Shown here one piece after another: positions 1-10,677 of a stretch of 64,000 nucleotides of DNA. Source of the DNA: Pseudomonas sp. Leaf48 (lineage in GTDB: Bacteria; Pseudomonadota; Gammaproteobacteria; Pseudomonadales; Pseudomonadaceae); contig NZ_LMLH01000005.1 of assembly GCF_001421885.1 (NCBI RefSeq), positions 43,251 to 107,250 on the forward strand, in the 5' to 3' direction. A model generated the notes under the pieces. The model ran no database searches and was not told the DNA's origin. It was given only the letters and a program-made list of their open reading frames with translations. Position numbers and translations under genes: made by a program. How positions within the stretch are numbered: position 1 is the stretch's first letter; each line of letters opens with the position of its first letter.

Positions 1-255
1 AAGAGTTTGCAATACTGAATGCGCTCGATCGGTTGCCAGCAGCGTCGTGTCATCAACACCGGAAGCGGTCCGATGTTGGGCCAGTGGCTCCTCCCCGTGG
101 CGCAGGATCGTCAACTGCACCTGATCCCCCACTTCGGTCACCAGGTCGTCTTCCTGATAGAAACGTTGCGTGCTCGCCCGACCAGCCGAAGTCTCGCCCG
201 TCAGACGGTCCAGTGGGTCGTAGTGATATGCACGCAGCAATTTCATCGAAGTCAT
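1..255 (-). CDS. Rhs-repeat core protein, N-terminal part (cut by window edge)
   Basis: An open frame starts at ATG 255 (MTSMKLLRAYHYDPLDR...) and runs off the left edge without a stop, so only about 85 residues are visible. A Shine-Dalgarno-like AAGGGA lies about 10 bases before this ATG; a second ATG at 246 is possible. The pattern 'YHYDPLDRLTG', 'QRFYQEDDL' and 'TTLLATDRAHSVLQT' is typical of short Pseudomonas Rhs repeat-associated core proteins, whose C-terminal ends often carry a variable toxin. That end is outside the window, so no activity can be assigned. Confidence 0.7.
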   Translation of the reverse strand, partial: MTSMKLLRAYHYDPLDRLTGETSAGRASTQRFYQEDDLVTEVGDQVQLTILRHGEEPLAQHRTASGVDDTTLLATDRAHSVLQTL

Positions 256-372
256 GGGCGCAGTTCCCTTTGGCAGCTCGTTGGTTTAAGCCTCGGGCAT
301 TTTTGGAGAGGCGTCTACTAGCAGAACTGATAGGTGTGAGGCCTTGAGGTCGGCGCTGTAGTTGCTGGCCTC

Positions 373-419
373 ATCGTCGCAACGCCGCCCGGACCAAGTC
401 CGGGCGGCGTTGCGACGAT
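373..419. terminator. Perfect 22-bp hairpin between preA and the Rhs gene
   Basis: The arms 373-394 and 398-419 are exact reverse complements (22 bp, GC-rich core CGCCGCCCGGAC) around a 3-base loop. The hairpin sits 26 bases after the preA stop and upstream of the Rhs gene, both on the minus strand. It is strong enough to end or attenuate transcription, but no T-tract follows on either strand, so it is not a textbook intrinsic terminator. Confidence 0.5.
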
Positions 420-444
420 TGCGTCAGTCAAGGCGCCGCTGATT

Positions 445-1719
445 TCACGACGCGACGTGATACGGATTCCTCGGATCATGATTCCAATCCAGAAACGGCT
501 TGCCCGTCGCCACCGGCACCATCTCGATGCAATCCTGCACCGGGCAGGTGATCTGGCAAAGATTGCAGCCCACGCACTCGTCATCGATCACTTCATAGGC
601 ATGGGTACCGTCGGGTTTCTTCAGGCTGGCAATCGCCTGGTGCGAAGTGTCCTCGCAAGCAATGTGACAGCGGCCACAACCAATGCACGCCTGCTGGTCA
701 ATCCTGGCAATCACCTGATAGTTGATGTCCAGGTACTTCCAGTCCGTGGTGTTGCCCACCGCGCGGCCGGAAAATTCTGAAATGCTGGCGTAACCCTGAC
801 TGTCCATCCAGCGCGACAAGCCGTCCTTCATCTCCTCGACGATCCTGAAACCGTGCAACATCGCCGCCGTGCACACTTGCACCGCGCCGCTACCCAGGGC
901 GATGAACTCCGCGGCATCGCGCCAGTTGCCGATGCCGCCGATCCCGCTGATCGGCAAACCCCGGGTCTGTGGGTCGCGGGCGATTTCGGCGACCATGTTC
1001 AAGGCAATCGGCTTGACCGCCGAACCGCAATAGCCGCCATGGGTGCTCTGGCTGCCGACCATGGGGTTGGCGACCATGCGTTCCAGGTTCACGCTGGTGA
1101 TCGAGTTGATGGTGTTGATCAGCGACACCGCATCGGCGCCGCCACGGTGAGCGGCGCGTGCGGCGACGCGGATGTCGGTGATGTTCGGCGTGAGCTTGAC
1201 GATCACCGGCAGCGAGCAATAGGTCTTGCACCAGCGAGTGACCTGCTCGACGTATTCAGGCACCTGGCCGACTGCCGCACCCATGCCCCGTTCCGGCATC
1301 CCGTGGGGGCAACCGAAGTTCAGTTCGATTCCGTCTGCGCCGGTGGCTTCCACCAGCGGCAGAATGTGTTTCCAGGACTCTTCGACGCAGGGCACCATCA
1401 AGGACACGATGAGGGCACGGTCCGGCCAGTCCTTTTTGACCTGGGTGATTTCCCGAAGGTTGATCTCCAGGGAGCGATCGGTGATCAGCTCGATGTTGTT
1501 GAAACCCAGCACCTCACGGTTGGCGCCGAAGTGCGCTGAATAGCGCGACGACACGTTCACCGCCGCCGGGTCTTCCCCCAGGGTTTTCCAGACCACGCCA
1601 CCCCAGCCCGCCTCAAAGGCGCGGACCACGTTGTAGGCTTTGTCTGTCGGCGGCGCCGAGGCCAGCCAGAACGGATTGGGTGCTTTGATGCCGGCGAAGA
1701 CAATCGACAGATCGGCCAT
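445..1719 (-). CDS. preA: NAD-dependent dihydropyrimidine dehydrogenase subunit PreA
   Basis: 424 aa, the full family length. With PreT it reduces uracil and thymine to dihydropyrimidines, the first step of the reductive pathway. The N-terminal two thirds is a dihydroorotate-dehydrogenase-like FMN barrel, with the active-site motif 'NFGCPHGM' at about 133-140. The C-terminus carries two [4Fe-4S] ferredoxin motifs, CIGCGRCHIAC and CVGCNLCQITC. The ATG at 1719 directly abuts the preT stop codon, so the two genes are translationally linked. The same subunit is called PydA in pyrimidine-catabolism literature. The hydantoinase gene upstream in the cluster supports the assignment. Confidence 0.95.
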   Translation of the reverse strand: MADLSIVFAGIKAPNPFWLASAPPTDKAYNVVRAFEAGWGGVVWKTLGEDPAAVNVSSRYSAHFGANREVLGFNNIELITDRSLEINLREITQVKKDWPDRALIVSLMVPCVEESWKHILPLVEATGADGIELNFGCPHGMPERGMGAAVGQVPEYVEQVTRWCKTYCSLPVIVKLTPNITDIRVAARAAHRGGADAVSLINTINSITSVNLERMVANPMVGSQSTHGGYCGSAVKPIALNMVAEIARDPQTRGLPISGIGGIGNWRDAAEFIALGSGAVQVCTAAMLHGFRIVEEMKDGLSRWMDSQGYASISEFSGRAVGNTTDWKYLDINYQVIARIDQQACIGCGRCHIACEDTSHQAIASLKKPDGTHAYEVIDDECVGCNLCQITCPVQDCIEMVPVATGKPFLDWNHDPRNPYHVAS

Positions 1720-3087
1720 TTATGCAGCCTCCACGTTAAGCATCAGTTGTGCGTTGATTGCTTCGGCGGCACGTTTGCCGTGTTGCACCGCTTGCACGGT
1801 GAGGTCCTGGTCGAGGCTGGTGCAGTCACCGCCGGCATATACACCGGGGATACTGGTGCGTAGCTGTTCGTCGACTTCGATGCGCTCGCCCTGACGCTTG
1901 AGCTCTCGGGCCAGCGGGTCGGCGAGGGCGCTGTTGTCGAAGGCCTGGCCGATGGCCTTGAAGATGGCGTCGGCGGCCAGTTCGAAAGTTTCGCCAGTGC
2001 TCTGCAGGCGCCCCTCGACCAGATGCGTGCGGGCGAAACGCATGCCGCGCACCCGGCCGCTGGCGTCGAGCAGGACTTCCTGGGGTTGGGCCCAGGTCAG
2101 CAGGCGCACCTGATTGGCCTTGGCAATGTCCTGTTCGTGATCAGTGGCGCCCATGTCCTCGGCGCCCCGGCGGTACACCAGGTTTACGTCGCGGGCACCG
2201 AGGCGGGCCATTTGCACGGCCATGTCGATGGCGGTGTTGCCTGCGCCGAGGACGATGCAACGGTCGGCCAGCGGCAGCTGCGTCAGGTCATCGGCCTGGC
2301 GCAGTTCGCGGATGTAGTCGGTGGCGGCGAGCAGACCCGGCGCGTCTTCGTGAGGCAGACCCAGTTGCTTGCTGGCAGCCAGACCGAGGCCGAGGAACAC
2401 CGCGTCGAACTGCTGGTGCAGTTCGCTGAGGGTCAGGTTGTCTCCGAGCTTGTGCCCGTGGCGGATTTCGATGCCGCCGATCTGCAGCAGGAAGTCGAGC
2501 TCCTTCTGCGCGTAGTCGTCCACCAGTTTGTATTTGGCGATCCCGTATTCGTTGAGGCCTCCGGCCTTTTCCCGGGCCTCGAAAATCACCACGTCGTGCC
2601 CGTGCATGGCGCTGCGATGGGCGCAGGACAAGCCGGCCGGGCCGGCACCGACCACCGCGATGCGTTTACCGGTGGCGGTGGCGCGCTGGAACGGGTGTGT
2701 AGCGAAGTGCGCGTTGTCCACGGCGTAGCGTTGCAGCAGACCGATCAGCACCGGAGCGCATTCCTGGGCGTTATTGCGCACGCAAGCCTGCTGGCAGAGG
2801 ATTTCCGTCGGACAGACCCGGGCACAGCTGCCGCCGAGGATGTTGGCCGAGAGGATTTTCTGCGCCGCGCCCTGCACGTTGTCGTGCTGGATGTTGCGGA
2901 TGAACGAGGGAATGTCGATCTCGCTTGGACAGGCATTGATGCACGGCGCGTCATAGCAATACAGGCAGCGCGAGGCTTCGAGGTGAGCCTGGCGCTCGTT
3001 GAGCGGCGGCGCCAGGTCGCTGAAATGGCCGGCGAGGGCGGCGGCGTTTTCAATGGGACGGGGGAGGTGGGTCAGGGTCTTGATCAC
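1720..3087 (-). CDS. preT: Dihydropyrimidine dehydrogenase subunit PreT (flavoprotein, NAD(P)H side)
   Basis: 455 aa. It belongs to the GltD-like family and passes electrons from NAD(P)H through FAD and Fe-S clusters to PreA. The N-terminus holds clustered cysteines (CLYCYDAPCINAC about 41-53; CARVCPTEILCQQAC about 88-102) for [4Fe-4S] centres. The FAD dinucleotide fold 'GAGPAGLSCAH' lies at about 147-157 and a second nucleotide fold 'GAGNTAIDMA' at about 276-285. The ATG at 3087 is preceded by a 211-base gap to the hydantoinase gene that carries REP-like sequence. The gene abuts preA with no spacer. Confidence 0.94.
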   Translation of the reverse strand: MIKTLTHLPRPIENAAALAGHFSDLAPPLNERQAHLEASRCLYCYDAPCINACPSEIDIPSFIRNIQHDNVQGAAQKILSANILGGSCARVCPTEILCQQACVRNNAQECAPVLIGLLQRYAVDNAHFATHPFQRATATGKRIAVVGAGPAGLSCAHRSAMHGHDVVIFEAREKAGGLNEYGIAKYKLVDDYAQKELDFLLQIGGIEIRHGHKLGDNLTLSELHQQFDAVFLGLGLAASKQLGLPHEDAPGLLAATDYIRELRQADDLTQLPLADRCIVLGAGNTAIDMAVQMARLGARDVNLVYRRGAEDMGATDHEQDIAKANQVRLLTWAQPQEVLLDASGRVRGMRFARTHLVEGRLQSTGETFELAADAIFKAIGQAFDNSALADPLARELKRQGERIEVDEQLRTSIPGVYAGGDCTSLDQDLTVQAVQHGKRAAEAINAQLMLNVEAA

Positions 3088-3157
3088 GGTTATGGCCTCA
3101 CGGTGATGGAGGTTCTGCCTCTGTCGGGCATTGGTTGTTGTGGCGTCTGTGATAACG

Positions 3158-3290
3158 CTATCGCTGGCAAGCCAGCTCCAATTACAGGAGGGGCTCGGGT
3201 GTTCACAAATCCCGTGAGAGCTGGCCTGCCACAGTTATTTCGATCAACCGGGATCCCTGTGGGAGCGTGGCTTGCCCGCGATAGGCCGCA
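3158..3290. repeat. REP-type palindromic sequences between hydA and preT
   Basis: This gap contains divergent REP cores: CGCTGGCAAGCCAGCTCC near 3163, its inverse-oriented partner GAGAGCTGGCCTGCCAC near 3218, and GTGGGAGCGTGGCTTGCCCGCGAT near 3260. They sit inside the minus-strand pyd gene series, just after the dihydropyrimidinase stop, and could give differential expression of the downstream preT-preA pair. Confidence 0.6.
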
Positions 3291-3298
3291 GGCCGCTC

Positions 3299-5287
<1,989 letters not shown>

Positions 5288-6772
5288 ATGCAACAGATCA
5301 GATCGCAAGTGACCGAGCGCGACGGCTTGTTTGAGCTGGAAGCCGGCAGCGATGTACTCGACAGTCCCCGTTACAACCACGACATCGCACCGACCAAGGT
5401 GCGCGAACGTACCTGGAATAAATGGCATATCACTGCATTGTGGGTGGGCATGGCGATCTGCGTGCCGACCTACACCTTGGGCGGCGTGCTGACTGCGTAC
5501 TTCGGCCTGAGCGTGGGTGAAGCGCTGTTGGCGATCCTGTTTGCCAACATCATCGTGTTAATTCCCCTGACCCTCAACGCATTCCCCGGTACCAAGTACG
5601 GCATTCCCTTTCCGGTATTGCTGCGTTCTTCCTTTGGCATCCTCGGCTCCAACATACCGTGCCTGATCCGAGCCCTGGTGGCGTGCGGATGGTTTGGTAT
5701 TCAGACGATGTTCGGTGGCCTGGCGATTCATCTGTTCCTGGGCTCGGTGTTCGAAGGCTGGAAATCTCTGGGGGGGACCGGTGAGGTCATCGGTTTCATG
5801 GTGTTCTGGGTGCTGAACCTATGGGTGGTGATTCGCGGCGCCGAGTCGATCAAGTGGCTGGAAACCCTGTCCGCACCGCTGTTGGTCGCGGTGGGCGTGG
5901 GCCTGCTGGTATGGGCGATGCCGAATGTGTCGATGACCGAACTGCTGGCCATCCCGGCCAAGCGTCCCGAAGGCGCCGGTGTCGCCAGCTACTTCGCCGC
6001 CGGGCTGACAGCGATGGTCGGTTTCTGGGCCACCTTGTCCCTGAACATCCCGGACTTCAGCCGCTACGCGAAAAGCCAGAAGGACCAGATTGTCGGGCAG
6101 ATCATCGGCTTGCCGCTGACCATGTTCCTGTTTGCCTCCCTCGGTGTGGTGATGACCGCCGCGTCGGTGAAACTGGTGGGCGTGACCGTCTCCGATCCGG
6201 TGACCTTGATCGGCCATATCCAGAGCCCGGTCTGGGTCGCTTTGGCGATGGCGCTGATCATCATCGCCACGCTGTCGACCAATACCGCGGCCAACATCGT
6301 CTCGCCGACCAACGATTTCCAGAACATCGCGCCCAAGGCGATCAACCGCACCAAGGCGGTGATCCTCACCGGGCTGGTGGGGTTGGCATTGATGGCTCAT
6401 GAGCTGCTGAAAAAGCTCGGGCTGATCGTTTCGGATCTCAGCCTGGAAACCGTCTATTCCAACTGGCTGCTCGGTTATTCCAGCCTGCTGGGCCCGATCG
6501 CGGGGATCATGGTGGTGGATTATTTCCTGATCAAGAAACAGCAGCTTGACCTTGCCGGGCTCTATCGCGATGACGTGTACCCGGCATGGAACTGGAGTGG
6601 CTTCATCGCGTTCGGGGTGCCGGTGGTGTTGACGCTGCTGTCGTTGGGCAGCGATGTGTTCAGCTGGTTCTACAGCTACGGCTGGTTTACCGGCTCGGCC
6701 CTTGGCGGGGTGATTTATTACGGGTTGAGTGTGATGCGGCCCAGTCCGTCTGTTGCGAAATCTGCGGTATGA
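5288..6772 (+). CDS. NCS1-family nucleobase/cation symporter
   Basis: 494 aa, an integral inner-membrane protein with about 12 hydrophobic segments. The N-terminus 'SPRYNHDIAPT...RTWNKWHITALWVGM' is the hallmark of NCS1 carriers for uracil, allantoin, hydantoin or thiamine. The ATG at 5288 is chosen over the upstream 5252 start because GTGGAG lies 6-11 bases before it and the family begins near here. The position between the dihydropyrimidinase and the carbamoyl-beta-alanine amidohydrolase makes a pyrimidine (uracil/thymine) or dihydropyrimidine importer most likely. Substrate cannot be fixed from sequence alone. Confidence 0.88.
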   Translation: MQQIRSQVTERDGLFELEAGSDVLDSPRYNHDIAPTKVRERTWNKWHITALWVGMAICVPTYTLGGVLTAYFGLSVGEALLAILFANIIVLIPLTLNAFPGTKYGIPFPVLLRSSFGILGSNIPCLIRALVACGWFGIQTMFGGLAIHLFLGSVFEGWKSLGGTGEVIGFMVFWVLNLWVVIRGAESIKWLETLSAPLLVAVGVGLLVWAMPNVSMTELLAIPAKRPEGAGVASYFAAGLTAMVGFWATLSLNIPDFSRYAKSQKDQIVGQIIGLPLTMFLFASLGVVMTAASVKLVGVTVSDPVTLIGHIQSPVWVALAMALIIIATLSTNTAANIVSPTNDFQNIAPKAINRTKAVILTGLVGLALMAHELLKKLGLIVSDLSLETVYSNWLLGYSSLLGPIAGIMVVDYFLIKKQQLDLAGLYRDDVYPAWNWSGFIAFGVPVVLTLLSLGSDVFSWFYSYGWFTGSALGGVIYYGLSVMRPSPSVAKSAV

Positions 6773-6782
6773 GTGATGGCCC

Positions 6783-6850
6783 CTTCGCGAGCAAGCCCGC
6801 TCCCACAGGGGGAACGCATTTCAAATGTGGGAGCGGGCTTGCTCGCGAAG
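6783..6850. repeat. REP inverted pair between permease and amidohydrolase
   Basis: The arms 6783-6807 and 6826-6850 are perfect 25-bp reverse complements of the core GTGGGAGCGGGCTTGCTCGC, with an 18-base loop. The pair lies in the 142-bp gap within an otherwise co-directional gene pair, so it may act as an mRNA-stabilising or attenuating hairpin. Confidence 0.85.
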
Positions 6851-6914
6851 ACGGCAGTACAAACACCACCGTATCGTCGGAACAAATCCATAAGAACAGC
6901 CAGAGGAGATCATC

Positions 6915-8198
6915 ATGAACGCTGCCCTAGACGTTCTGCAGACCAGCCATCAGCACATCAACCGCGACCGCCTGTGGCAGTCGCTCATGGAACTGGCAAG
7001 GCTCGGCGCTACGGTCAAGGGCGGCGTCTGTCGTCTGGCCCTGACCGACCTCGACCGCCAGGCCCGCGACACCTTCGTCAAATGGTGCGAGGAGGCGGGC
7101 TGCACCGTCAGTATCGACGGCGTCGGCAACATCTTCGCCCGGCGTCCCGGGCGTAACCCGGATCTGCCGCCGGTGATGACCGGCAGCCACATCGACACCC
7201 AGCCCACCGGCGGCAAGTTCGACGGCTGCTTCGGCGTACTGGCCGGCGTCGAGGTGCTGCGTACCCTCAATGACCTGGGCGTCGAAACCGAGGCACCGCT
7301 GGAAGTGGTGGTCTGGACCAACGAAGAGGGCTCGCGTTTCGCCCCCTGCATGATGGGCTCTGGCGTCTTCGCCGAGAAATTCACCCTGGAAGAAACCCTG
7401 GCCAAGGTCGATGCCGAGGGTGTAACCGTCGGCGAAGCCCTGAACGCCATCGGCTATGCCGGCTCACGTAAAGTCAGTGGCCATGCGGTCGGCGCCTACT
7501 TCGAAGCCCATATCGAGCAGGGCCCGATTCTGGAAGACGAACACAAGACCATCGGCGTCGTCATGGGCGCCCTCGGGCAGAAGTGGTTCGACCTGAAACT
7601 GCGTGGCGTCGAAGCCCACGCCGGCCCGACGCCGATGCACCTGCGCAAGGACGCACTGGTCGGCGCCGCGGTGATCGTCGGTGCGGTCAACCGCGCTGCC
7701 CTTGGCCATCAACCCCACGCCTGTGGCACGGTCGGTTGCCTGCAAGCCTATCCCGGGTCTCGCAATGTCATCCCCGGTGAAGTGCGCATGACCCTGGACT
7801 TCCGGCATCTGGAACCGGCCCGGCTGGACTCGATGATCGCCGAAGTGCGCCAGGTGATCGAAACCACTTGCGAGGAACACGGCCTGACCTTCGAGCTGAC
7901 CCCGACCGCCGACTTCCCGCCGCTGTACTTCGACCAGGGCTGCGTCGATGCGGTTCGTGGCGCCGCCCGGGGCCTGAGCCTGTCGCACATGGATATCGTC
8001 AGCGGAGCAGGGCACGACGCAATCTTCCTCGCCGAACTCGGCCCGGCCGGGATGATCTTCGTACCGTGCGAAGGCGGCATCAGCCACAACGAAATCGAAA
8101 ACGCCGCGCCGGATGATCTCGCGGCGGGCTGTGCGGTGTTGTTGCGGGCGATGCTGGCGGCGTCGCAAGCCATTGCGAAGGGGGAACTGGCTACTTGA
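6915..8198 (+). CDS. Zn-dependent hydrolase, N-carbamoyl-beta-alanine amidohydrolase type
   Basis: 427 aa, M20-like hydantoinase/carbamoylase family (AmaB/PydC type). It is expected to hydrolyse N-carbamoyl-beta-alanine to beta-alanine, CO2 and ammonia, the third and last reductive-pathway step. Metal and substrate motifs are 'GSHIDTQPTGGKFDG' (about 92-106), 'NEEGSRFAP' (about 136-144), 'HIEQGPILE' and 'GAGHDAIF...GGISHNEIE' near the C-terminus. The ATG at 6915 follows AGAGGAG at good spacing. L-carbamoylases share the fold, but the gene context argues for the beta-amino acid substrate. Confidence 0.9.
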   Translation: MNAALDVLQTSHQHINRDRLWQSLMELARLGATVKGGVCRLALTDLDRQARDTFVKWCEEAGCTVSIDGVGNIFARRPGRNPDLPPVMTGSHIDTQPTGGKFDGCFGVLAGVEVLRTLNDLGVETEAPLEVVVWTNEEGSRFAPCMMGSGVFAEKFTLEETLAKVDAEGVTVGEALNAIGYAGSRKVSGHAVGAYFEAHIEQGPILEDEHKTIGVVMGALGQKWFDLKLRGVEAHAGPTPMHLRKDALVGAAVIVGAVNRAALGHQPHACGTVGCLQAYPGSRNVIPGEVRMTLDFRHLEPARLDSMIAEVRQVIETTCEEHGLTFELTPTADFPPLYFDQGCVDAVRGAARGLSLSHMDIVSGAGHDAIFLAELGPAGMIFVPCEGGISHNEIENAAPDDLAAGCAVLLRAMLAASQAIAKGELAT

Positions 8199-8202
8199 GC
8201 GG

Positions 8203-8272
8203 AAAAAAAGATCGCAGGCTGCGCCAGCTACAGGGTTTCGGGTGTAGAAGCTGGCGCAGGCTGCGACTTTTT
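8203..8272. terminator. Long hairpin after the carbamoylase gene
   Basis: A roughly 22-bp stem (GATCGCAGGCTGCGCCAGCT against AGCTGGCGCAGGCTGCGAC, few mismatches) is flanked by A7 on the left and CTTTTT on the right. It could end transcription of the plus-strand carbamoylase gene. The sequence also resembles a dispersed Pseudomonas palindromic repeat of a family different from the GTGGGAGC type. Confidence 0.65.
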
Positions 8273-8375
8273 GCTTTTGCTCACTTCGTCCTCACAGGTT
8301 CTTCGCACGTTCAGAAATGCCTGCGGTCGTACTCTTCACTGGGGCGTGACAGCTCCATCGCAAGGGTGGAACGCA

Positions 8376-9872
8376 ATGAGCCAGGACGTCCTGAGCACCG
8401 AAACCAATCGTCGACAGTTGCAGCAGATCATTGCCGGCCTGTCCGACGGGGTGATCGTGCTCGACCCCGAACAGAACATTCTCTGGGCCAATGAAGCGGC
8501 GTTGACGATGCATGGCGTCGATCAGGTCGGCGATCTGGGTGCCGACGCCAAGGCCTACGCCAAGCGCTTCGCCCTGCGTTATCGCAACAATCATGTGGTC
8601 CCGGCCGATAGCTACCCGATCAACCGCGTGGCGCGTGGCGAGACGTTCAGCGATGTGTTGGTGATGGTGACGTCGGCTGAGGACGAGGAGCGTTGCTGGG
8701 TCCATCGCGTACGCAGCATGGTGTTGGCCGATAGCCGTGGCGAGCCGGAATCGCTGGTGTTGATCATGGACGATGTCACCGATTGGGCCAGCGCCGAGCA
8801 GCGGTTCGAGAAGACTTTCTCCGCCAACCCGGCACCTGCGGTGATCTGCCGGCTCAGTGATTTGCGCTACATCAAGGTCAACTCCGGATTCCTCGAAATG
8901 ACCGGTTATGCCCGCGACCAGGTGATCGGCAGTTCCACCTATGAGCTCGATGTACTGGAGCAGGCCGAAAACAAGGACCTGGCCAAACAGCGCTTGCGCG
9001 AAGGGACCACCATTCCACAGATGCAGGCCGAACTTCAGTTGCCCGACGGTGGCAGCAAGCAGGTGATCGTCGCCGGTCAGCCTCTGGAACTCAATGAAGA
9101 AGCCTGCATGCTGTTTTCCTTCGTCGACATGGAACCGCGCCACAAGGCCGAGGTCGCCCTGCGCCAGAGCGAGGAGCGTTTTGCCAAGGCGTTTCGCCTG
9201 TCACCGGTGCCAATACTGCTATGCGCTGCCAGTGATCAGGTGGTCCTGGACGTCAATGATGCGTTTCTCGATACCCTCGGTTACCCCAGCGAGGAAGTAC
9301 TCGGCGAGAGCATCGCGCAGGTTGATTTCGTTGAGGACAAAGGCGCCTGCACGCGCCTGTTCGCAGCGCTGGAGAAGAGCGCAAGCCTGGATCGGGTCGA
9401 TGTGCGCGTGCGTAAAAAAGACGCCGGGCTGATCGATTGCCAGGTGTCTGCCGATACCGTGAATATTCAGGACAGACCCTGCTATCTGTTGGTGTTGATC
9501 GACGTCAGCGAGCGCAAACGCACTGAACTTGAACTGATATCGGCCATCGAGGAGGTGATGAAAGACACCTCGTGGTTCAGCCGCACGCTGATCGAAAAGC
9601 TGGCCAATGTGAGAAGCGTCAACACGCCGAGGTTGCCCAGCGTGTCCTTCACCGACCTGACCCCGCGCGAGCGCGACGTATTGGGCCTGATCTGCGAAGG
9701 TCTGGCCGACAAGGAAATCGCCGCGCGCCTGCAGCTGGCGCCGAACACGGTTCGCAATCATGTGGCGACGGTCTACTCCAAACTCGACGTGCACAGTCGC
9801 AGCGAAGCGATTGTCTGGTCGCGTGAGCGTGGGTTGTTCTCCAGCGAGTGGCGGCCCAAGGGCCAGCGCTGA
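8376..9872 (+). CDS. Three-PAS-domain LuxR-type transcriptional regulator
   Basis: 498 aa from ATG 8376, preceded by GGTGGA; longer starts lack a good ribosome site. Three PAS modules can be read: about 10-115 ('ADGVIVLDPEQNILWAN'-like start), about 140-260 ('FSANPAPAVICRLSDLRYIKVN') and about 275-390 ('FRLSPVPILLCAASDQVVLDVN'). The C-terminal 65 residues are a LuxR/GerE helix-turn-helix ('LTPRERDVLGLICEGL', 'KEIAARLQLAPNTVRNHV'). It has no membrane segment and no receiver domain, so it is a soluble sensor-regulator. It lies directly downstream of the pyd genes and is the only regulator in this cluster, making it a candidate controller. The ligand is unknown. Confidence 0.88.
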   Translation: MSQDVLSTETNRRQLQQIIAGLSDGVIVLDPEQNILWANEAALTMHGVDQVGDLGADAKAYAKRFALRYRNNHVVPADSYPINRVARGETFSDVLVMVTSAEDEERCWVHRVRSMVLADSRGEPESLVLIMDDVTDWASAEQRFEKTFSANPAPAVICRLSDLRYIKVNSGFLEMTGYARDQVIGSSTYELDVLEQAENKDLAKQRLREGTTIPQMQAELQLPDGGSKQVIVAGQPLELNEEACMLFSFVDMEPRHKAEVALRQSEERFAKAFRLSPVPILLCAASDQVVLDVNDAFLDTLGYPSEEVLGESIAQVDFVEDKGACTRLFAALEKSASLDRVDVRVRKKDAGLIDCQVSADTVNIQDRPCYLLVLIDVSERKRTELELISAIEEVMKDTSWFSRTLIEKLANVRSVNTPRLPSVSFTDLTPRERDVLGLICEGLADKEIAARLQLAPNTVRNHVATVYSKLDVHSRSEAIVWSRERGLFSSEWRPKGQR

Positions 9873-10050
9873 GGTGCAAATGCACCAGAGAGCAGGGTGC
9901 AAATTGATGTTTTGACTGGTGGTAGCGGCTCTTACGCTGGCGGAGTACGACAGGTCTGTGCGCAGCGCCTGCGTGTCCCCATTGAAACAGCTCAAGGAAC
10001 CGCTACATGAAACAACCCTGTGTCGCATTGCGCCTGACGAGGCCTGTGCA

Positions 10051-10302
10051 ATGATTTCCCTCAGCCAGTTGCGGATGTCGATCGAGCGCAGTTTTTCTCC
10101 GCTGGCCTGCGAGTGCAGTGTCTCGGGTGATCATTCATTGACCGTGAAGCTTTACCATCCGCTGTCTGGTCAGGTGGACCTGGTGGTCAGCGGCTTGAAC
10201 ATGGCAGCGCTGCACACAGCAGAGTCGGTGGCTGTCCTGATCGAGGAACTACGTTACGAGCTCACGAGTAACAGTCTGCATCGCCCGGACCCGGTGATGT
10301 AA
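10051..10302 (+). CDS. DUF1652 family small protein
   Basis: 83 aa. The N-terminus 'MISLSQLRMSIERSFSPLACEC' and the following 'SLTVKLYHPLSGQVDLVVSGL' match the DUF1652 family, which is common in Pseudomonas and has no known function. The start at 10051 is chosen because it gives the family N-terminus and GACGAGG lies 8 bases before. The frame is open further upstream to 9919, but that part resembles no family member. No signal peptide or membrane segment. Confidence 0.75.
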   Translation: MISLSQLRMSIERSFSPLACECSVSGDHSLTVKLYHPLSGQVDLVVSGLNMAALHTAESVAVLIEELRYELTSNSLHRPDPVM

Positions 10303-10361
10303 GAACTGCCAGATTCTGCTGGCGGCGGCCAACGACTGGGCTATAAGGATTAAGGCAATGG

Positions 10362-10414
10362 TTTTTTGTGACAGGATCGTGGACTTTGTACGGAGGTTTT
10401 GTTGTCACAAAAAA
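10362..10414. promoter_or_regulatory. 12-bp inverted repeat ahead of a small lipoprotein gene
   Basis: TTTTTTGTGACA (10362-10373) and TGTCACAAAAAA (10403-10414) are perfect 12-bp inverted copies with 29 bases between. The unit ends 28 bases before the lipoprotein start codon. The half site TTTTGTGACA looks like a protein-binding site. A leader hairpin is the alternative. Confidence 0.45.
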
Positions 10415-10442
10415 GTGTCGATCACTTATCGTGGGTCAACCT

Positions 10443-10655
10443 ATGAAAAAGTCCGGGAAATGCGTTTTTGCACCGCTCGCACTCTGCGCAGCGATCCTCG
10501 GTGGCTGCGCCAGTCCACCACCCCCTCCGCCTCCATTACCGCCGCAGGAAAAAACCTGCGAGACCATGGATAAAACCGATGTGCTGGGCGATGTGCGTGG
10601 CGAAAACGGCGAGGTGACCCGAGTCACCACGACTACTCGTTGCGTCACGCAGTAG
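10443..10655 (+). CDS. Small proline-rich lipoprotein
   Basis: 70 aa. It begins with a lipoprotein signal peptide (MKKSGKCVFAPLALCAAILGGCA). The lipobox LGGC places the lipidated cysteine at about position 22, directly followed by a run of prolines (ASPPPPPPPLPP). The mature part is only about 48 residues and contains two further cysteines that could form a disulphide. No ribosome-binding site is strong; GTGGGTCAACCT lies just before the ATG. Function is unknown. It is likely anchored in the outer membrane, because residue +2 is alanine rather than aspartate. Confidence 0.65.
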   Translation: MKKSGKCVFAPLALCAAILGGCASPPPPPPPLPPQEKTCETMDKTDVLGDVRGENGEVTRVTTTTRCVTQ

Positions 10656-10677
10656 ACCATCCAGTACGCGAAACCCT

